Of a stretch of DNA of 64,000 nucleotides, positions 63,001-64,000 are shown piece by piece. Made by a program: the position numbers and the translations under genes. The stretch is from Malurus cyaneus samueli (lineage: Eukaryota; Chordata; Aves; Passeriformes; Maluridae), in contig CM019236.1 in the NCBI GenBank assembly GCA_009741485.1, forward strand, positions 46,996,245-47,060,244, in the 5' to 3' direction. The number at the start of each line of letters is the position of its first letter. The first letter of the stretch is position 1. The notes below the pieces were generated by a model. The model was not told the origin of the DNA and did not search any database. It saw only the letters and a list, made by a program, of their open reading frames with translations.

Positions 63001-64000
63001 GAATTAAAAAAAAGCCTCCTTAAAATTGATGCTTCAATTAAAAAGAAACCAAAAAACAAACCCCAAGAAATTAAGAAGAGCCATAAATCTGCAATTCAAA
63101 TAACTCGGCATACCAGAAAGTGCGATCATCTACATACAAGGGCTGCATCTGCTCTGCTTCATTCCCCCAGACAGCAAGCTGTCCACAGAGACCACACATC
63201 CTCCCACTCCTTTTCCTGCTCAAGTTGCTGAAATCCTGCCCAAAACCAACAACACAAAATTTGACTGAAGCACTTTTACACTGTGGCCCCATGACCCACT
63301 TCAAAAAGAGCATTTGTGGCCACATGGTTCTGGATTACAGGACATCAGCAGCAGTGTCTTTGGTTGTTTAACTAGTCTGTAGACTGGACAGAGCATTCAC
63401 AAGACAGCTGACAACACCTTCACAGGTCTCCATTGTAGTTTAAGCCCTCTTGTCCTGTCATGGATGAAGATGAGAAAGGAATTAAAGAACTATTGGGCAG
63501 GGAGGGCAGGAAAACCACTCTTCTGTACAGGAGGCTTGTTTTTGTTGGTTCTGAAAAATCTATTACTTCTCTCTTTTAAGTAGTTCTTCTGCAGAGATGT
63601 TATTTTAATAAAGCTCTGCAAAATGGCTGCAGCTAGAGGGAAAAGTATATATGTGAAGGTGGCCTCAAAGGGATATCTTTTATTATGAGCTTTCCCTGGT
63701 CTCCCTCTGATTTAATTTTCTTTTGTGCTCTGGGTCACTCTTGGTTTATTTCTAAATTTATTGTCTTCCCCTCCTCCCCAGTGGAAAATAGATTTAATTC
63801 AGCATCCAATTTATTTTGAAACCTATTGTTTCAAGTGAAACCTGAACACAAATATCCTGGTACTTTATACTGGTGGCTGTTTTGAGGAGGAAGGTGAAGG
63901 CACATGGGATGTGACTCTTCCAACGTAAATCCACAGCCTGAAAGGTTCATTCGCCTCTTCTACCTGCCTTTTTAGCAATGTTAATATTTGTTGGTGATGA
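60094..64000. other. Single-copy non-coding DNA to window end
   Basis: AT-rich sequence without a recognised gene. The first 100 bases (to about 60,190) might still belong to the neighbouring LTR element. A short interrupted CA repeat lies at 60,228-60,258. Open frames of 60-104 codons further right (for example 62,917-63,231) have no recognisable product. Confidence 0.6.
60228..60258. repeat. Short interrupted (CA)n repeat
   Basis: CA dinucleotides with a few interruptions ('cacacatacacacacacaa'), followed by AT-rich sequence. Confidence 0.8.

Noticed and set aside
1..64000. CRISPR arrays, tRNA, rRNA or operon-like gene clusters
   Set aside because: No regularly spaced direct repeats, no cloverleaf sequence and no runs of long adjacent open frames. 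The CR1 and LTR content shows that this is vertebrate DNA.

Overview
The window is vertebrate, almost certainly bird, non-coding nuclear DNA, probably from a songbird. The main evidence is several fragments of CR1, the dominant avian LINE. They end in the CR1 3' tail (the 'tccaac...attctgtgattc' type) and carry the CR1 C-terminal peptide theme HWNRLPREVVES. There are also two endogenous-retrovirus LTRs of a kind I associate with passerine genomes, MIR-like ancient SINE remnants and ordinary microsatellites. No open reading frame looks like a real exon: all are short or lie inside repeats. I see no tRNA, rRNA or CRISPR array. The window is best read as intergenic or deep intronic sequence.

Layout: 1-31,555 is single-copy non-coding DNA. 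It holds a MIR-like SINE (2,841), CR1 fragments (5,461 minus, 8,134 plus, 17,640 plus, 18,610 plus, 28,395 minus), a 10-base N gap (12,632) and a truncated ERV at 9,245-10,622. The ERV has a 1.3 kb LTR, a primer-binding site matching tRNA-Phe and a 5-bp target duplication. Positions 31,556-58,205 form a large repeated structure. Arm A (31,556-42,256) is followed, after about 236 bases, by its inverted copy (42,493-53,838), then a 25-base N gap. The last part of arm A then appears a third time in direct orientation (54,072-57,977). From 58,206 to 64,000 the DNA is single-copy again and holds a solo-type LTR on the minus strand at 59,281-60,089.

The palindrome is the most striking object here, and the sequence argues that most of it is an assembly artefact. 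Arm A and the third copy differ at scattered single bases. The inverted copy differs from both by dense private indels and homopolymer stretching, including a pyrimidine-rich insertion of more than 200 bases. At sites where the two good copies disagree, the inverted copy sides sometimes with one and sometimes with the other. That pattern fits one locus read three times with independent errors, one read being a raw foldback long read, and does not suit three old duplicates. The likely true order is 1 to about 38,358, then a segment of about 330 bases seen only in the inverted copy and partly at 53,864-54,071, then 54,072-64,000. A real inverted duplication cannot be excluded without read mapping.

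I found no convincing undescribed biological system. The best biological find is the ERV remnant at 9.2-10.6 kb.
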